50,489 nt of DNA. Origin: Candidatus Hydrogenedentota bacterium (GTDB taxonomy: Bacteria; Hydrogenedentota; Hydrogenedentia; Hydrogenedentales; SLHB01). The stretch covers positions 1 to 50,489 of the forward strand of contig CAIYET010000230.1 of the NCBI GenBank assembly GCA_903925285.1, written 5' to 3'. Positions 32,561 to 42,044 of the stretch are shown piece by piece; within the stretch, counting starts at the first letter, position 1, and every line of letters begins with the position of its first letter. The position numbers and the translations under genes are program-made. Under the pieces are notes generated by a model. That model worked only from the letters and a program-made list of their open reading frames with translations. It had not been told where the DNA came from and ran no database searches.

Positions 32561-33124
32561 ATGAATCTGAAGCAGTATTGCAACATGTTCGATTCCGTGA
32601 TGGCCGGTGTGGACGTTGCGGCCGTGGACCGTTTGATGGACGCCATCGAGGAGGCGTATCGCGCGGGACGTTTCGTGTTCGTCGTGGGCAACGGCGGGAG
32701 CGGCGCGAATGCCTCGCACCTGTGCGAAGATCTCGGCAAGGGCACGTTGAGCGACTTCGACCACCAGAAGCGGCTGCGCATCATCAGCCTGACCGACAAC
32801 ACGCCGTACATCCTCGCGTGGGGCAACGACACGAGTTTCGACCGGGTCTTCTCGGAACAACTCAAGAACCTCGCGTCGCCCGGCGACCTGCTCATCGCGA
32901 TCAGCGGGTCCGGCAACAGCCCGAATATCCTGCGCGCGGTCGAGTACGCAAACGGCATCGACATGATAACCTTCGGCGTTTCCGGGTACGACGGCGGACG
33001 TCTGCTCGCGCTCGCGAAGGATAACCTGCATGTCGCGAACGACAATATGGGGATCGTCGAAGCCGTGCATGGCGTCGTGTTCCATTATCTCACCGAGGAA
33101 CTGATGAGGAGGTTCGCGTCATGA
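32561..33124 (+). CDS. SIS-domain sugar isomerase (GmhA/phosphoheptose isomerase-like)
   Basis: 187 residues, the length of GmhA. The SIS phosphosugar loop 'VVGNGGSGANASHLCEDL' (42-59) contains His53 at a GmhA metal position. 'AISGSGNSPNILRAVEYA' (113-130) is the second SIS motif, and 'VEAVHGVVFHYLTE' matches the C-terminal metal-binding helix region. ATG 32561 has GAGGA seven bases upstream; the frame's extension to 32453 is unsupported. It overlaps the ROK kinase start by 4 bases, so a heptose or other ketose-phosphate isomerisation step coupled to phosphorylation is likely. GmhA itself is not certain. Confidence 0.82.
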   Translation: MNLKQYCNMFDSVMAGVDVAAVDRLMDAIEEAYRAGRFVFVVGNGGSGANASHLCEDLGKGTLSDFDHQKRLRIISLTDNTPYILAWGNDTSFDRVFSEQLKNLASPGDLLIAISGSGNSPNILRAVEYANGIDMITFGVSGYDGGRLLALAKDNLHVANDNMGIVEAVHGVVFHYLTEELMRRFAS

Positions 33125-34062
33125 CGCCGCGTGTGCTCGGCATCGAAATAGGCGGTACGAAGCTGCAAGCCGCCATCGGCCTCGAAGACGGCACGATCAA
33201 AACCGTCAAGCGCGGCACAGTCCCGTCCGGCGGCGCCGAGGCAATTCTGAAATGGTTCGAGCAGGAAGTGCCGGGGCTTATCGCCAACGTCAAGGGCATC
33301 GCGAGCATCGGGATCGGATTCGGCGGTCCGGTGAACAGCATGACGGGCGAGGTGCTCACGTCGCATCAGGTCGAAGGCTGGAGCGGTTTTCCGCTGGGCG
33401 CGTGGTTCGAGGACCGCTTCGAAATCGAGACATATGTGTTCAACGATTCGAACGCGGCGGGCTGGGCCGAATATTGCCTTGGCACGGGCGGCGACACGCA
33501 GCATTTCCTGTATATGAACATCGGCAGCGGCATCGGCGGCGCGTTGATCATCGATGGTCTTCTGCACAACGGCCAGGGATTCGGCGCATCGGAACTCGGC
33601 CATACCTACGTGCCCGATTGGGAACAGGCAGGCGTGCCGCGCAAGCTCGAAGACCTGTGCAGCGGCTGGTCGATCGAACGCCGCCAGCGCGCGATGTCCG
33701 ATCCCGATCCGCAATCGCCGCTCGGCGCGCTGTGCGAAGGGAAATCGGCGAACATCCAGTGCGCGATGCTCGGCCTGGCGGCGCAACAAAGCGATCCCCG
33801 CGCGTGCGAAGAAATCGAGCGCGTCGCGCACAGCGTCGGTCTCGCGCTTGCCAACGCCGTTACGTTGTTTCACCCCGAACGTATCGCGCTCGGCGGCGGC
33901 GTCGCGTTGATGGGCGATATCCTGTTGGACCCAATTCGCCGTTATGCAAACCAATACGCCTTCGGGCCTTTCCAGAACCGGTTCGAGATTGTTCCATGCG
34001 CGCTCGGCGAGTCAGTGGTGTTGGCCGGCGCGATTCTGTTGACAAGCGAAGAAGTACTGTAA
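33121..34062 (+). CDS. ROK-family sugar kinase without the usual zinc motif
   Basis: 313 residues. ATP-binding 'GIEIGGTKLQAAIG' (7-20), catalytic Asp109 in 'VFNDSNAAGWAEY', and 'NIGSGIGGALIIDG' with 'ASELGHTYV' are ROK signatures. The Cys-rich CxCGxxGCxE zinc loop of most ROK kinases is replaced by 'LEDLCSGWSIERR' with a single cysteine. It is translationally coupled to the SIS gene and followed by an SDR after 24 bases. The most likely role is phosphorylation of a hexose or heptose. Confidence 0.87.
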   Translation: MTPRVLGIEIGGTKLQAAIGLEDGTIKTVKRGTVPSGGAEAILKWFEQEVPGLIANVKGIASIGIGFGGPVNSMTGEVLTSHQVEGWSGFPLGAWFEDRFEIETYVFNDSNAAGWAEYCLGTGGDTQHFLYMNIGSGIGGALIIDGLLHNGQGFGASELGHTYVPDWEQAGVPRKLEDLCSGWSIERRQRAMSDPDPQSPLGALCEGKSANIQCAMLGLAAQQSDPRACEEIERVAHSVGLALANAVTLFHPERIALGGGVALMGDILLDPIRRYANQYAFGPFQNRFEIVPCALGESVVLAGAILLTSEEVL

Positions 34063-34086
34063 TGCAACGATAGGGAGTTGACAATC

Positions 34087-34845
34087 ATGAGACTAAAGAA
34101 CAAAGTAGCGATTATCACCGGCGCGGGGATGGGCATGGGGCGCGAAGCGGCGCTCGTATTCGCGGCGGAAGGCGCGAAGGTCGTCGTGTTCGACCTGAAC
34201 AAGAAGGCCGCGCAAGAGACCTGTAAAATCATCGCGAAAAAGGGCGGCAAGGCGATCTGCGTCGTCGGCGACGTCAGCAAGGAAGACGACGTCAAGAAGG
34301 CCATCAAGAAAGGCGTCAAAGAGTTCGGCGCGCTGCATGTCCTCTACGCAAACGCGGGCGTGCTCTGGAAAGACCGCGACCGCTCGGTCATCGAAACGAC
34401 CGAAGCGAACTGGGACCTCGTCCAGGCGATCAACCTGAAAGGCCCGTTTTTCCTGGTTAAACACGGCATCCCCGAATTGCAGAAGGCGGGCGGCGGCTCG
34501 ATCGTGCTCGTCGGCTCGATCTCGGCACTCGTCGGATTTACGCTCGCGCAAGACTCGTACACCTGTGCGAAGGGCGCGTTGATTTCGCTGTGCAAATCGC
34601 TCGCGGTCCAATTCGGCGCCGATAACATCCGCTGCAACATCATCCATCCCGGCATGATCGACACGCCGCTCCAAGCGCCGTATCTGAACGACGAAAAGAA
34701 GGCGGCCATCGCGGACTGCCTCCCGTTGAAACGCCTCGGCGTGGCACGCGACATCGCCAACGCGGCCCTTTTTCTCGCGTCCGACGAATCGAGCTTCATG
34801 ACCGGCGCGGAACTGATCGTCGACGGCGGCTTCATCGCCACGTAA
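34087..34845 (+). CDS. Short-chain dehydrogenase/reductase
   Basis: 252 residues, classical SDR. Cofactor motif 'TGAGMGMG' (11-18), 'NAG' at 89-91, catalytic Ser near 144-146, Tyr158 and Lys162 in 'DSYTCAKGAL', and the C-terminal 'GAELIVDGGFIA'. The cofactor is likely NAD(H), since Asp is present at the end of beta-2 ('VVVFDLNKK'). ATG 34087 is chosen because GGGAG lies nine bases upstream. As third gene after isomerase and kinase it may oxidise or reduce the same sugar. Confidence 0.88.
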   Translation: MRLKNKVAIITGAGMGMGREAALVFAAEGAKVVVFDLNKKAAQETCKIIAKKGGKAICVVGDVSKEDDVKKAIKKGVKEFGALHVLYANAGVLWKDRDRSVIETTEANWDLVQAINLKGPFFLVKHGIPELQKAGGGSIVLVGSISALVGFTLAQDSYTCAKGALISLCKSLAVQFGADNIRCNIIHPGMIDTPLQAPYLNDEKKAAIADCLPLKRLGVARDIANAALFLASDESSFMTGAELIVDGGFIAT

Positions 34846-34857
34846 TCATTCAAGACT

Positions 34858-34926
34858 GAACCACAGAGAACGCAGAGATCGCAAAGCAACGTCCTTTGTG
34901 TATTTTGGCGTTCTCTGCGGTTCAAC
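34858..34926. repeat. CACAGAG-type inverted repeat between convergent genes
   Basis: AACCACAGAGAACGC near 34859 pairs with GCGTTCTCTGCGGTT near 34908, with a 34-base loop. It lies in the gap between the SDR and the convergent DUF6259-like gene. One end has a short T-rich stretch, so it may serve as a two-way terminator, but this is uncertain. Confidence 0.65.
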
Positions 34927-34931
34927 ACCCT

Positions 34932-37547
34932 TCAATTCGATCGCCATTCAATGAGTGAAATGACGGCGTTGCCGCCGGGAACTTGGTTGCGGATTTGAAT
35001 ATTGACTTTGCCGTCGCGGGTTTGTTCTTCCGTGCAGGGCACTTCGAGCCAGCGGCCTTCGCGGAAACTCTCTGTGACGCCCAGCGACTGCCCAGAGACT
35101 AGCACCTCCTGCTTGCGGCCGCCGCCGCAACCGTCTGGATCGATCGCATAAAGCCGCAACATGCCCTTGGTGTTTTCTGGCACGCTCAGCTCGATATCGA
35201 TTTCGTTGTTGTCCGCGCGGCAATGGTACACGGGCGGTAGCCAGAACGGCCCCCATGCGCTGTTGAAGCCCTGCTTCACGCGGTAACCAAATCCTGGTTT
35301 CGCGAATGCGACCTCGTCGGGCGGGATGCCGCATCGCACGTAAAGACAGACGTCATCGGCAAATGGTTTCGGCTTCTCGATAAGAATCTGCACGCTCTGT
35401 CCCTTAATCGTGATGGGCGCATCGTTCGATACGGACTTGGTCGCCTCGAATGGCTCGTGGATTTCCGCTTCGGTCACCGAGCCATCGAAGAACTGCCAAA
35501 AGTAGCGGCGTTCGTTCGTCCACGAATTGGCGACGACGATAGCGCGCTGGCCGGCCTTATTGGCGTGGACGCGATACGTCAGGGCGGTCGAAGCGGCAGG
35601 CTGAAATTTCGGACCGCCCGTTGCGACATTTTCCGTGACTTCTTTGATCATCCCACCGGTCGTATCGAGGTACGCGCCGAGGAAAATCGTGTCGGCGAGT
35701 TCCTTGCGTATCCGCTCGACTTCGCGGATGTATGCGCCGAGGGCTTGGTATTGCGGATCGGCAAGCGTGTTCTGATACGAGTCCGGTTCGGCGCAGATCA
35801 CCGCACCGGTCGCGACGGCTCCGTTCACGCCATTGAAATCGCGCGGCGCGGCCACGTGCTGGCAGGCGGTCCATTCGGGAAACACGTAACGCAACGGCGC
35901 GATGTCGGAGCCGCTGGCGTTGCGGTAGAACACGTCCACATACGGAATCAACCGATCCTGGCCCGCTTCCGACGCGATGCAGAAATCGGGATTGACGCTC
36001 CGGCATTTCTCGCGCAGGCGTGCGACGGATTGTACGAGTCCTTCGCAGAGCGCCACGTCGGGTTTCAGCGTGTTCAACGGGTTGAAGTCGAGCGCGGATC
36101 CCGCGCAGATCTTGTCGAGTTGGAGTCCGCTCGCACCGTCGCGCACTATTTCGACAAACCGGTCTTCGAGTATCTTCTCGAATCCCGGAACGATCGACGC
36201 CAACACGTGCCGACGCACGCTCAACTGGAGGCGCGCCGTCAAGGTGCTTTCGCCCCATCCCATCCAATTGGGCGTATTGCCGAAGGTGTCCTGATGCGTG
36301 AATGCGTGCAACTCGCGCTTGTACCAGTCTGTGTTGCAGTCCATGACGTTGAGATTGGCGAACACGAGACATTTCCCGCCGCGCCCGTTGATGGATTGCA
36401 GGAGCGCGCGGAACCCATCGCGCCCGCCGAGTTTCTCTTCGGGCACGTAGTCCGGATAGTCGCGCTCGATCCCGCCACGATCCCAGCCAATCAACTCGTA
36501 GCAGCCGATCCCGCACGCTTGCGCGTCCGCGCACCAACGGTCATAGGTCTTGTAGTCGGCCACGACGCGGTCTTCGGGTTGGTAGAGGATCGAGGTGAAC
36601 CACGCGCTCTGCTTTCGCAGCCAACTGTTCGATTTGTCGAACGGGAAATGCGCCATGAACCACTCGCGGTACGTCTTGACGCCGCTGTGCCAGTCGCCGC
36701 GATGCATGCGCATGACGAACTCGCCGCTGTCGAGCGTTTCCCCCGACTGGATGTAAGGATAACGGACATGCGAGAAGACGAGTCCGATCGGCGCGCCGCC
36801 CGCCTCTTCTGGCGTCATCCATGCGCGGTCGGGACGCCCGCTCGCGTTCGGAAACAGGTACGTGTGCCAGGTGCTCAGCCGACACGTCGTGTCATGGTAG
36901 CCCATGTACAGACCGTAGTCCGTCTGCGCGTCGTAGAGATCCCACCACGGCATCACCATACCGGGATAATTCGCCGCGAACTCGGCGGTTTCCGCGCCCA
37001 ATCCCCGTCCTCCGGGAAACCCGTTGAACAACGACGCGCCGTGGGCGCAACCGATATAATTCGGCGTGGCGAGGAGGGCGCGTTTCTCGGTGCCGAAATC
37101 CGTCCAGCCGCCGAGGCGCGGAAACCAGAATTCGCTAACAGGACGGCTGTCGTTGTTCGTGAGTTTCGCCTTGAACCGGATCGCGTCGCCATCCAACGCC
37201 ACTATGTATTCGAGATCGAGCGGAAAGGTTCCCTTGTCCGATGCAAGTCCGGAGAAGCGCACCGTGACGCTATTGGCATTGGAGGTAATCACCGGCGCGG
37301 ACTGCGCCATGCCATCGATGTAATGGCACGCGTAGTCCTGCAACGGCAGGCCGATACGAAAATTCGCCGCGAGGCGCTTCTCGCCGATCATGTCGCAGCC
37401 GAGATCCTTGACGATCAGCGAAACGATGCTTCCGTGCGCTCCGTCCACGGTTACCGCATACATGGCATTTTCGATCGTCACATCCGTCCACGCCGGTCCG
37501 GCGAATGCGACGAGCAAGAAAGTCGCCCCATACATCGATGTTCGCAT
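34932..37547 (-). CDS. DUF6259-like secreted glycosidase-fold protein
   Basis: 871 residues from ATG 37547 with GAGGAG seven bases upstream; the extension to 37784 is out-of-frame noise from the upstream gene. Signal peptide 'MYGATFLLVAFAGPAW' at ~5-20. An N-terminal beta-sandwich (~22-270, 'SVTVRFSGLASD', 'KLTNNDSRPVSEFWFPRLG') leads to a TIM barrel: 'WCADAQACGIGCYELIGWDRGG', 'KCLVFANLNVMDC' and 'GASGLQLDKICAG' (candidate catalytic Asp), then 'FCIASEAG'. A C-terminal beta domain ends in 'NAVISLIEWRSN'. This is GH36/GH31-like in outline; substrate unknown. A paralogue is at 39779. Confidence 0.78.
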   Translation of the reverse strand: MRTSMYGATFLLVAFAGPAWTDVTIENAMYAVTVDGAHGSIVSLIVKDLGCDMIGEKRLAANFRIGLPLQDYACHYIDGMAQSAPVITSNANSVTVRFSGLASDKGTFPLDLEYIVALDGDAIRFKAKLTNNDSRPVSEFWFPRLGGWTDFGTEKRALLATPNYIGCAHGASLFNGFPGGRGLGAETAEFAANYPGMVMPWWDLYDAQTDYGLYMGYHDTTCRLSTWHTYLFPNASGRPDRAWMTPEEAGGAPIGLVFSHVRYPYIQSGETLDSGEFVMRMHRGDWHSGVKTYREWFMAHFPFDKSNSWLRKQSAWFTSILYQPEDRVVADYKTYDRWCADAQACGIGCYELIGWDRGGIERDYPDYVPEEKLGGRDGFRALLQSINGRGGKCLVFANLNVMDCNTDWYKRELHAFTHQDTFGNTPNWMGWGESTLTARLQLSVRRHVLASIVPGFEKILEDRFVEIVRDGASGLQLDKICAGSALDFNPLNTLKPDVALCEGLVQSVARLREKCRSVNPDFCIASEAGQDRLIPYVDVFYRNASGSDIAPLRYVFPEWTACQHVAAPRDFNGVNGAVATGAVICAEPDSYQNTLADPQYQALGAYIREVERIRKELADTIFLGAYLDTTGGMIKEVTENVATGGPKFQPAASTALTYRVHANKAGQRAIVVANSWTNERRYFWQFFDGSVTEAEIHEPFEATKSVSNDAPITIKGQSVQILIEKPKPFADDVCLYVRCGIPPDEVAFAKPGFGYRVKQGFNSAWGPFWLPPVYHCRADNNEIDIELSVPENTKGMLRLYAIDPDGCGGGRKQEVLVSGQSLGVTESFREGRWLEVPCTEEQTRDGKVNIQIRNQVPGGNAVISLIEWRSN

Positions 37548-37573
37548 GTTCGGTCTCCTCTTGCGCCACTTTT

Positions 37574-38512
37574 TCAGTTGCTGCGATATTGCGACTTGCG
37601 GTCGCGGCGTCGGGCGAGTTCGCTGGTATAACTCAGGCCAAGCGTATTCCGATGTTCCCGAATCCAATCCGTCAGGCGAGTCGTACCCGTTGGCGGCGAT
37701 TCGACGTACAACAGCCCGGCCATCAACCCCTCGATCTCGTCGCGCGTAATGACCACGTCGCCAACCAGCTTGCCCATGGCCCATCCCGTGAAGTAGCCAA
37801 GTATCGGCGGGATGGACATGATCGGTCGTTTGCGCCCGATGAGCGTCCCAATCGTCTGCACGAATTCGCGGTACGTGAACGTCTCGGGTCCGATAGCGTC
37901 GATCACGGCATTATTCGTAGCCAAACCCTGTTCGACGGCGAGCGCGGCAAGGTCGTCGACGTACATCGGCTGCACGCGGTAACGCCCGTCCCCGAACACG
38001 CCGAACACCGGGAAACGACGCAGGCACCACGCGATGTTGTTGATCAGAATATCCTCTTTGCCAAAAAGGACCGTGGGCCGGAGAATAGCGTACGACATCC
38101 CGCTCGATTGCAGCGCGTCTTCGAGTTCAGCCTTGTCGTGGAAATACTCGATGGGCGATTCCTTCGACGGATTGGCGATACTGACGTGAACGACCCGCCG
38201 AACGCCCGCCCGTTTGGCGGCATCGAACAACGCCTTCGTATTTCGCACGGCGTCGGCATGCGTGAAGAGCTTGTGGTTGAACCGCACCCAATACGTGTTG
38301 TAGAGCACTTCAACACCCCTGAGATGCTGTTCAATAAGGTCGGGCCGGTCGAAGTCGAACGGAAACGCGGCGACGCGTTCGCCGAACGGATTCTCGCGCT
38401 GCAGCGAGTTCGTCAGCGTGACGACCTTCTTTCCCGCCTCAAGTAAACGTAGCGCGATGTACTTCCCTGAATATCCAAACGCCCCGGTAACCGCATGCGT
38501 CTCGCCGCTCAT
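37574..38512 (-). CDS. NAD(P)-binding epimerase/NmrA-like protein
   Basis: 312 residues, an atypical SDR. Rossmann motif 'AVTGAFGYSGKYIALRLLEAG' (in parts; TGAFGYSG at 9-16), 'VHVSIANPSKESPIEYF' and 'SYAILRPTVLFGKEDILIN' resemble the NmrA/NDUFA9 group. The active-site Tyr-x3-Lys is not clear ('YFHDKAE'), which is common in the group. It lies 26 bases upstream of the DUF6259-like gene on the same strand and may share its transcript. Confidence 0.82.
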   Translation of the reverse strand: MSGETHAVTGAFGYSGKYIALRLLEAGKKVVTLTNSLQRENPFGERVAAFPFDFDRPDLIEQHLRGVEVLYNTYWVRFNHKLFTHADAVRNTKALFDAAKRAGVRRVVHVSIANPSKESPIEYFHDKAELEDALQSSGMSYAILRPTVLFGKEDILINNIAWCLRRFPVFGVFGDGRYRVQPMYVDDLAALAVEQGLATNNAVIDAIGPETFTYREFVQTIGTLIGRKRPIMSIPPILGYFTGWAMGKLVGDVVITRDEIEGLMAGLLYVESPPTGTTRLTDWIREHRNTLGLSYTSELARRRDRKSQYRSN

Positions 38513-38648
38513 AACCAGTCCCTCCTCTTACATCCATCTTATTCCGTCTTCCGCGCAACCGCAAGCACATCAAGCAACTGTCATTTGCGTATCGAGTGTC
38601 TTTTGCGTTACACCTTTCCCTGCTACCCAAACAAATCGGAGCTGCAAG

Positions 38649-39764
38649 ATGGACAGAAGTGTGGAAACACCGAAACAAGAGCGGATCGTGTGTGTCGATG
38701 TGTTGCGCGGGTTCGACATGTTCTGGCTGGTCGGCGGCGCGGGCGTTTCGTTGGGTATCTTCCGCTTTTTCCCTGAGCCGTTTAAGACGACGCTGTCGAA
38801 TCAACTCGAACATGTGGCCTGGATCGGCTTCCGGTTTTACGACCTGATTTTCCCGTTGTTCTTATTCATCGTGGGCATGTCGGTCGTCTTTTCGCTTGGA
38901 AGACTCATCGAGGAGAAGGGCCGCGTTCAGGCATACAAACGCATCTTCCGGCGCTTCGCGTTGATGTTTGTTCTGGGCGTGCTGTACAGCGGCGGCATGA
39001 CGCACGGGTGGTCCGGGATTCGCTGGATGGGCGTGCTCCAGCGCCTGGCGTTTGGATACCTCTTCGCAGGACTTCTGTTCTGCCACCTCGACTGGCGCGG
39101 GTTGTTGACGGTATGCGCCACGCTGCTCGTTGCGTATTGGGCGCTATTGTGTTTCGTGCCGTTGCCCGGCCACAACGGCATTTCGTGGGCACCGGGCGAA
39201 AACTGGGCATGCTACCTGGACGCGCAATGGTTGCCGGGCCGCAAGCACGACGGCGCATGGGATCCGGAAGGAATTCTAAGCACGCTCCCCGCTATCGTTA
39301 CGGCCTTGCTCGGACTCTTGTCCGCCCAGCTTTTGATCTCGGAACGCTTCACGCCCTGGCGGAAGTTTGCGGGATTCATGGCGGCCGGAATCGCGCTTGT
39401 GGCGGGCGGTTACCTCTGGGGATTTGAGTTTCCAATCATCAAGAAGATCTGGACCTCGTCCTACGTACTCGTCGCGGGCGGCTACAGCGTGCTATTGCTT
39501 GGTCTGTTCTATCTGATCGTCGATATCTGGCAGATCCGCTGGTGGACGACTCCCTTCATCTGGATAGGCGTCAACCCGTTGACCATCTATCTTCTACGCA
39601 ACGTCGTCGATTTCAACGTATTGGCGGCGCGTCTCGTGGGCGGCAGCGCGGACTCATCTGTTCTGGGTGACGGATTGTACCTGCTGCGCATGATCGTCTC
39701 GCTCGGACTTTCGCTTAGCGTCGTCTGGTATCTGAATCGAAAGCGCCTCTATCTCCGCGTGTAG
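38649..39764 (+). CDS. DUF5009/HGSNAT-like multi-pass membrane acyltransferase
   Basis: 371 residues from ATG 38649 with GGAG seven bases upstream; the longer frame is unsupported. The N-terminus 'CVDVLRGFDMFWLVGGAGV' is the signature of heparan-alpha-glucosaminide N-acetyltransferase-like (DUF5009) proteins. About ten membrane helices follow ('YDLIFPLFLFIVGMSVVFSL', 'GILQRLAFGYLFAGLLFC'-type, and others). Family members move acetyl groups across the membrane onto glucosamine ends of glycans. It is 14 bases before a DUF6259-like gene on the same strand, suggesting a polysaccharide-degrading pair. Confidence 0.86.
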   Translation: MDRSVETPKQERIVCVDVLRGFDMFWLVGGAGVSLGIFRFFPEPFKTTLSNQLEHVAWIGFRFYDLIFPLFLFIVGMSVVFSLGRLIEEKGRVQAYKRIFRRFALMFVLGVLYSGGMTHGWSGIRWMGVLQRLAFGYLFAGLLFCHLDWRGLLTVCATLLVAYWALLCFVPLPGHNGISWAPGENWACYLDAQWLPGRKHDGAWDPEGILSTLPAIVTALLGLLSAQLLISERFTPWRKFAGFMAAGIALVAGGYLWGFEFPIIKKIWTSSYVLVAGGYSVLLLGLFYLIVDIWQIRWWTTPFIWIGVNPLTIYLLRNVVDFNVLAARLVGGSADSSVLGDGLYLLRMIVSLGLSLSVVWYLNRKRLYLRV

Positions 39765-39778
39765 GGAAGCCGCCCCCG

Positions 39779-42019
39779 ATGAAGCGAAAACTGCTTTGCC
39801 TCTTTCTGCTGACGCTGGCCGCTTCCTTTGCGTCCGCGGAAAGCATCACGTGCGAGAACGGCGCGCTTTCCATCGAACTATCGCCGCGCAACGGCTCGAT
39901 TATCCGGTTCCATGACGTCACCAACGGCAGCGACGTCGCGCGCGCGGACGGCGGTGAACCGTGGCTCATGACGCTGCTCGTGGAAGGCGCGACGAAGGTT
40001 CTCGCGCCCTCGGAAGCCGGCCGTTTCACGCACGATTCGAGCACCCCTGCCATTTGCCGCATGTCGTGGAGCGATTTCCCCGTCGTGGCAAAGGATGTCG
40101 CGATTGATGTGACTGTCCGCCTCGACGAAGGCACGCCAACCAGCCGTTGGGAACTCGCGGTGCGCAAGCCGCCCGCGACCGCGATTCAGGAACTCCGATT
40201 CCCGAGACTGCTCGATCTCGCGCAACACGACGGCGAGTCGCTGGCCGTGCCGCAGTGGACCGGACAACGCCTGCTCAATCCCCGTACCGTGCTTTGCGCA
40301 CCGGAAGGCAAACGGCTGGCATGGAATTATCCAGGCATGATGGCGATGCAGTGTGTCGCGTACACTGCGTCAAACGGTTCCGGCCTGTACGCATCGAGCG
40401 ACGATACGGCGGCGTTTCGCAAGACCTTCGCATTCTGGGGCGATGGCCCTCAGATAAGTTTCGAGTTCGTCAACTATCCCGAAAACGGCGCGAAGAATGC
40501 CAACGAATGGCGGTTGCCGTATGCGGCGATCCTCGGCGCGTTACACGGCGGCTGGTTCGACGCGGCCGAGCAGTACCGGCACTGGGCGCGCGAACAGGCA
40601 TGGACGAAGGACAGCCGCATGCAACGCGGCCTCGTGCCCACATGGCTCGCCGAGGCCGGCATGTGGATTTGGAATCGCGGGCGTTCCGACGGCGTACTGC
40701 CGTCAGCCATCGCGCTGCAAGATGCGCTCGGCTTGCCCGTACGCGTCTTCTGGCATTGGTGGCACGGCTGCCCGTACGACGCGGGCTTTCCCGAATACCT
40801 CCCGCCGCGCGAAGGCGAAGAGTCTTTCCGGAAGGCGATCGAAAACGCCCACGAACACGGCGTGAAATGCATCGTGTACATGAATCAGCGTCTCTGGGGC
40901 ATGTCCACGGAAAGCTGGCGCGACAAAAACGCTGAACGGTTCGCCGTCAAAGCCGAAGACGGCAAGGTCCATCCCGAAGTCTACAACATCTTCACCAAAT
41001 CGCCGATGGCCTCGATGTGCATCGCGACACCCTTCTGGCGCGACACCTATGCCGGCATCGCCGAGCGCGCCATCGCCGAGTTCGGCGTCGACGGCATCTA
41101 CATGGACCAGGCCTGCGACAGCATGCCCTGCTACGACGCTTCGCACGGCCATCCCATCGGCGGCGGGCGTTACTGGCTCGAAGGGTTCCGGCTATTGTCC
41201 GGCGATATTCGCAAACGCGCCGCCGAACGCCCCATCGCCCTCACCGGAGAAGGCTGCTGCGAAGCATGGCTGCCATACCTCGACGCGATGCTCACGTTGC
41301 AAGTCAGCAAGGAGCGTTACTCCGCTCCCACGGATCCGTGGGAACCGATCCCGTTCTTCCACGCCGTCTACCATCCCGTCGCCATCACGTACGGCAGCTA
41401 TTCGTCGCTCACGATGCCACCCTACGACGACCTCTGGCCGAAGGAGTCCGCGCCGAAAACACCGCTCGAATTGCTCGACCGCAAGTTCTCGCGCCAGTTC
41501 TATCTCGAACAGGCCCGCGCGTTCATTTGGGGACAGCAGCCAACGCTCGCCAATTTCATGCCCAATCAACTCAAGGACCGCGAGGAAGAACTCCAATACG
41601 TAATGCGCATCGCAAAGGTCCGCCATCTTGCCGAAAAATACCTCGTGCGCGGCGAATTCCTCCGCCCACCCGAAGTAACCGCGCCAAGTGCGACGTCCAC
41701 GTTTTCACGTCTGTCCATCTACGCCGGACAAGGCGAACACCTCACCACGTTCGAGAAAACCAACCCATTGGCGCTGGCGAGCGCATGGCAAGCGCCCGAC
41801 GGCCACATCGGCATAGCCATCGCCAGTATCGCGGACGACATGCTTCCCATATCCCTCGCCTGGAACGCCGCCGAATACCACATGCCGTCCCAAGGCACGT
41901 TATCCCGTATCGGCGAATCCGGCCCCACCCTCATCGAGCCATTTCAATCCCCACCCGCCGCCCATTCGCTCACCTTGCCGCCACGCGCCATCTGCCTACT
42001 CGAGTTCGCCGACAACTGA
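39779..42019 (+). CDS. DUF6259-like secreted glycosidase-fold protein (second copy)
   Basis: 746 residues. Signal peptide 'LLCLFLLTLAASFASA'. The layout matches the protein at 34932-37547: N-terminal beta-sandwich ('ALSIELSPRNGSIIRFHDV'), TIM barrel ('LPVRVFWHWWHGCPYDAGFP', 'VKCIVYMNQRLWG', 'EFGVDGIYMDQACDSMPCYD' in parts, candidate Asp), 'ALTGEGCCEAWLPYLD', and a C-terminal beta domain ending 'PRAICLLEF'. Shared motifs include 'WNYPGMMAMQ' versus 'ANYPGMVMPW'. The two copies flank an epimerase-acyltransferase divergent pair. GGGAAG precedes the ATG. Confidence 0.78.
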   Translation: MKRKLLCLFLLTLAASFASAESITCENGALSIELSPRNGSIIRFHDVTNGSDVARADGGEPWLMTLLVEGATKVLAPSEAGRFTHDSSTPAICRMSWSDFPVVAKDVAIDVTVRLDEGTPTSRWELAVRKPPATAIQELRFPRLLDLAQHDGESLAVPQWTGQRLLNPRTVLCAPEGKRLAWNYPGMMAMQCVAYTASNGSGLYASSDDTAAFRKTFAFWGDGPQISFEFVNYPENGAKNANEWRLPYAAILGALHGGWFDAAEQYRHWAREQAWTKDSRMQRGLVPTWLAEAGMWIWNRGRSDGVLPSAIALQDALGLPVRVFWHWWHGCPYDAGFPEYLPPREGEESFRKAIENAHEHGVKCIVYMNQRLWGMSTESWRDKNAERFAVKAEDGKVHPEVYNIFTKSPMASMCIATPFWRDTYAGIAERAIAEFGVDGIYMDQACDSMPCYDASHGHPIGGGRYWLEGFRLLSGDIRKRAAERPIALTGEGCCEAWLPYLDAMLTLQVSKERYSAPTDPWEPIPFFHAVYHPVAITYGSYSSLTMPPYDDLWPKESAPKTPLELLDRKFSRQFYLEQARAFIWGQQPTLANFMPNQLKDREEELQYVMRIAKVRHLAEKYLVRGEFLRPPEVTAPSATSTFSRLSIYAGQGEHLTTFEKTNPLALASAWQAPDGHIGIAIASIADDMLPISLAWNAAEYHMPSQGTLSRIGESGPTLIEPFQSPPAAHSLTLPPRAICLLEFADN

Positions 42020-42044
42020 TTCAGTTCGTCGTTACGTCCTTTTC

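Noticed and set aside
35457-37631. 724-residue plus-strand frame
   Set aside because: Antisense shadow of the DUF6259-like gene; no RBS or motif.
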